Source: Halostreptopolyspora alba
GTDB lineage: Bacteria; Actinomycetota; Actinomycetes; Streptosporangiales; Streptosporangiaceae
Assembly (NCBI GenBank): GCA_003725585.1
Contig: RJMB01000014.1
Coordinates: forward strand, 1-64,000
Reading direction: 5' to 3'
Length of the DNA stretch: 64,000 bases
This document shows positions 61,358 to 64,000 of the stretch, one piece after another. How positions within the stretch are numbered: position 1 is the stretch's first letter; every line of letters starts with the position of its first letter. The translations under genes and the position numbers were made by a program. The notes under the pieces are model-generated. The model ran no database searches and was not told the DNA's origin. It worked only from the letters and a program-made list of their open reading frames with translations.

Positions 61358-62701
61358 GTGGCTCGGCTTTTTGGTACCGACGGGGTTCGAGGGGTCGCCG
61401 GGCGCGACCTCACGGCGACGCTGGCGCTGGATCTCGCCCTCGCCGCGGCGCAGGTCCTGACCGGGGGGCGGCGGGCGAACGGGCGTCCTCGCGCCGTGGT
61501 CGGGCGCGATCCGCGGGCGTCCGGTGAGTTCCTGGAGGCCGCTGTGGTCGCGGGGCTGGCGAGTTCCGGTGTGGACGTCGTCCGCCTGGGTGTGGTGCCC
61601 ACTCCGGGGGTCGCCTATCTCACCGACGCGTTCGAAGCCGACTTCGGCGTGATGCTGTCGGCGAGCCACAACGCCGCCCCGGACAACGGCATCAAGTTCT
61701 TCGCGCGGGGTGGCCAGAAGCTTCCGGACGAGGTCGAGGACGAGATCGAGGCCCGCCTGGGCGCCGGCGCCGAACCAGTGGTGGGCGCCGACGTCGGCCG
61801 GGTCAGCGACGCCTCCGACGGTGCCGAGCGCTACGTCCGTCACCTTCTCGACTCGGCCCCCTACCGGCTCGACGGGCTGCGCGTGGTGGTGGATTGCGCG
61901 AACGGCGCTGCGACCCGTGTGGCGCCCGACACGCTGCGGCGCGCCGGCGCTGAGGTCGTCACCATCGGTGACCGGCCCGACGGCCTGAACATCAACGAAG
62001 GATGCGGGTCGACCCAGCTCGCGGCGTTGCGCGAGGCCGTGCGCGAGCACGGGGCCGACGCCGGTGTCGCCCACGACGGCGACGCCGACCGCTGTCTCGC
62101 GGTGGCGGCGGACGGAACGGTGGTCGACGGGGACCAGATCCTCGGGATTCTCGCCCTGGAGCTGCGGGAGACGGGCCAGCTGGCCGACGACACGCTCGTG
62201 ATCACGGTGATGTCGAATCTGGGCCTGAAACTGGCCATGAAGGAGGCCGGTATCACGGTGGTCGAGACACCCGTGGGCGACCGTTACGTGCTCGAGGAGA
62301 TGAAGGCCGGCCACTACTCGCTGGGAGGCGAGCAGTCCGGCCACGTGGTGCTGCTCGACCACGCGAGCACGGGGGACGGCCTACTCACGAGCCTGCACCT
62401 GCTCGGGGTGGTGAACCACCGGCGCCAACCCCTCAACGAGCTGGCCAAGGTCATGACCAAGCTGCCGCAGGTGCTCGTCAACGTCTCCGATGTCGACCGG
62501 GGCCGGGTCGCGAGCAGTGAGGAACTCGCCGAGGCCGTCGCCCGCGCCGAGGACGAGCTCGGGGAGACGGGGCGGGTGTTGCTCCGGCCGAGTGGCACCG
62601 AGCCGAAGGTGCGGGTGATGGTCGAGGCCGCCACGGAGCCGCAGGCGCGGACGGTCGCCGAACGCCTGGCCGAGGTGGTGCGCTCCACACTGGGGCACTG
62701 A
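61358..62701 (+). CDS. glmM: Phosphoglucosamine mutase
   Basis: 447 residues from GTG 61358, ten bases after GAAGGGG; homologs begin [12 protein letters not shown]. The phosphoserine loop SASHN (101-105), the Mg2+ loop HDGDADRC, the sugar loop GGEQSGHV and the phosphate loop [12 protein letters not shown] are complete. It turns glucosamine-6-phosphate into glucosamine-1-phosphate for UDP-GlcNAc. The next gene, convergent, is glmS, which makes its substrate. Confidence 0.97.
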   Translation: MARLFGTDGVRGVAGRDLTATLALDLALAAAQVLTGGRRANGRPRAVVGRDPRASGEFLEAAVVAGLASSGVDVVRLGVVPTPGVAYLTDAFEADFGVMLSASHNAAPDNGIKFFARGGQKLPDEVEDEIEARLGAGAEPVVGADVGRVSDASDGAERYVRHLLDSAPYRLDGLRVVVDCANGAATRVAPDTLRRAGAEVVTIGDRPDGLNINEGCGSTQLAALREAVREHGADAGVAHDGDADRCLAVAADGTVVDGDQILGILALELRETGQLADDTLVITVMSNLGLKLAMKEAGITVVETPVGDRYVLEEMKAGHYSLGGEQSGHVVLLDHASTGDGLLTSLHLLGVVNHRRQPLNELAKVMTKLPQVLVNVSDVDRGRVASSEELAEAVARAEDELGETGRVLLRPSGTEPKVRVMVEAATEPQARTVAERLAEVVRSTLGH

Positions 62702-62716
62702 CGCGTCCCGGCCGTG

Positions 62717-62756
62717 GACACCACCACCGGTACCCCTGTGGGGAGGTGGTGGTGTC
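62717..62756. terminator. Bidirectional terminator between glmM and glmS
   Basis: GACACCACCACC (62717-62728) pairs perfectly with GGTGGTGGTGTC (62745-62756); an inner CCCC-TGT-GGGG extends the structure. It lies between the convergent ends of glmM and glmS. Confidence 0.8.
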
Positions 62757-62800
62757 GTGGTTGCCGGGGCGGCGGGCCGCCGGCACCGGCTACTCACCGG

Positions 62801-64000
62801 CTACTCGACCGTGACGCTCTTGGCGAGGTTGCGTGGCTGGTCGACGTCGTTGCCCTTGGCCAGGGCCAGCTCGCAGGCGAACACCTGTAGCGGGATCGTG
62901 CTGATGATCGGCTGCAACAGGGTGGGAACCGCCGGTATCTCGATCAGTTCGTCGGCGAAGGGGTGGACGGCGGTGTCGCCCTCCTCGGCGATCACGATCG
63001 TGCGCGCCCCTCGGGCACGGATCTCCTGGATGTTGGAGACGATCTTGTCGTGGAGCACACCGCGACCCTCGCGTGAGGGCACGACCACCACGACCGGCAG
63101 CCCGTCCTCGATCAGCGCGATCGGCCCGTGCTTGAGCTCACCCGCGGCGAACGCCTCGGCGTGCATGTAGGCGAGTTCCTTGAGCTTGAGCGCGCCCTCG
63201 AGCGCGACCGGGTACCCCACGTGTCGGCCGAGGAACAGCACGGTGCTGGCGTCGCTGAGGGAGCGCGCGAGCTGGCGCACCGGGTCGATCGTGGCCAGGA
63301 CGTTCTCGACCTGCTCGGGCATGTTCGCGAGTTGCGCGATGACCGCGTTGATCTCGTCGCCGAACTTCACCGTGCGCACCTGCGCCAGGTACAGCCCCAC
63401 CAGATAGCACGCCACGAGCTGGGTGAGGAACGTCTTGGTCGCGGCGACACCGACCTCGGGTCCGGCGTGGGTGTAGAGCACACCGTCGGACTCGCGCGGG
63501 ATCGTGGACCCGTTGACGTTGCAGATGGCCAGTACCCGGGCGCGCTGTTCGCGGGCGTACCGCACGGCCATCAGCGTGTCCATGCTCTCGCCGGACTGGG
63601 AGATCGCGATCACCAGGGTCTGCCGGTTCAGAATGGGGTCGCGGTACCGGAACTCGCTGGCGACCTCCACCTCGCATGGGACGCGGCACCAGTGCTCGAT
63701 CGCGTACTTGGCGATCATCCCCGCGTGGAATGAGGTGCCGGCCGCGATGATGACGATCTTCTCGACGTCACGCAGTTCGGACGGGGCGAGCCGCATCTCG
63801 TCCAGCGTGAGGGTGCCGTCGACGCCGACGCGTCCCAGGAGGGTGTCGGCCACGGCGCGCGGCTGCTCGACGATCTCCTTGAGCATGAAGTACTCGTAAC
63901 CGCCCTTCTCGGCGGCGGAGGCGTCCCAGTCGACGTGGTACTCACGTACCTCGGCGGGGTTTCCGTCGTAGTCGGTGATGGTCACGGAGTCGGCACGTAG
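62801..64000 (-). CDS. glmS: Glutamine-fructose-6-phosphate aminotransferase, C-terminal part; 5' end outside window
   Basis: 399 residues are visible; the frame remains open at the right edge, so the glutaminase domain with its N-terminal Cys lies outside. The visible part is the isomerase with two SIS domains: IIAAGTSFHAGMIAKYAIE and ISQSGESMDTL bind the sugar phosphate, with the family's closing DQPRNLAKSVTVE. Together with glutamine hydrolysis it makes glucosamine-6-phosphate, the first step to UDP-GlcNAc. The convergent glmM takes the product onward. Confidence 0.96.
   Translation of the reverse strand, partial: LRADSVTITDYDGNPAEVREYHVDWDASAAEKGGYEYFMLKEIVEQPRAVADTLLGRVGVDGTLTLDEMRLAPSELRDVEKIVIIAAGTSFHAGMIAKYAIEHWCRVPCEVEVASEFRYRDPILNRQTLVIAISQSGESMDTLMAVRYAREQRARVLAICNVNGSTIPRESDGVLYTHAGPEVGVAATKTFLTQLVACYLVGLYLAQVRTVKFGDEINAVIAQLANMPEQVENVLATIDPVRQLARSLSDASTVLFLGRHVGYPVALEGALKLKELAYMHAEAFAAGELKHGPIALIEDGLPVVVVVPSREGRGVLHDKIVSNIQEIRARGARTIVIAEEGDTAVHPFADELIEIPAVPTLLQPIISTIPLQVFACELALAKGNDVDQPRNLAKSVTVE

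Overview
The window is very GC-rich chromosomal DNA of an actinomycete. GTG and TTG starts are common, and gene content and order match the Streptosporangiales/Streptomycetales pattern: tRNA-Thr, tRNA-Met, rpmG, two MaoC-type dehydratases, murB, add, aspC, tRNA-Trp, secE, nusG, rplKA, lipoprotein, rplJL, rpoBC, rpsLG-fusA-tuf, then the S10, spc and alpha operons, rplM-rpsI and glmM. A chaplin-like secreted peptide, cut by the left edge, and proline/glycine-rich membrane proteins suggest a filamentous genus, perhaps near Nocardiopsis. That assignment is an inference from gene style only.

Left end (1 to about 9,600) is the accessory part. It holds the relatives of three of the four subunits of a Wadjet (JetABCD) type II anti-plasmid system: a JetA-like kleisin (DUF2397/TIGR02677) that keeps only its C-terminal half, an intact JetB (DUF2398/TIGR02678) and an intact 1,485-residue SMC-like JetC (TIGR02680). 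The nuclease JetD (DUF2399/TIGR02679) is absent. In its place stands a 700-residue Rad50/SbcC-like ATPase with a CPTC zinc-hook motif, followed by a gene-free stretch with direct and inverted repeats.

Middle left (9,900 to 21,600): two tRNAs, rpmG, the MaoC pair, murB, a UPF0016/Gdt1 manganese transporter behind a yybP-ykoY (Mn2+) riboswitch, adenosine deaminase and an aspartate aminotransferase on the minus strand, tRNA-Trp, secE-nusG, rplKA, a lipoprotein, and rplJL behind an L10-leader-like attenuator.

Centre (21,600 to 39,400): rpoBC with a clear upstream promoter, a huge disordered DUF4190-like membrane protein, a secreted glutaminyl cyclase, a CPA1 cation/proton antiporter, then the str operon (rpsL, rpsG, fusA, tuf).

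Right (39,600 to 64,000): rpsJ-rplCDWB-rpsS-rplV-rpsC-rplP-rpmC-rpsQ, rplNXE-rpsN-rpsH-rplFR-rpsE-rpmD-rplO, secY-adk-map, a DUF1707 protein, infA-rpmJ-rpsMK-rpoA-rplQ-truA, a minus-strand proline-rich membrane protein, rplM-rpsI, glmM, and glmS running off the right edge. Most of the window therefore makes ribosomes, RNA polymerase and the Sec channel. glmM/glmS and murB supply peptidoglycan precursors. rpsD is not in the alpha operon here. A 24-codon reading frame is tiled exactly between rplP and rpmC.
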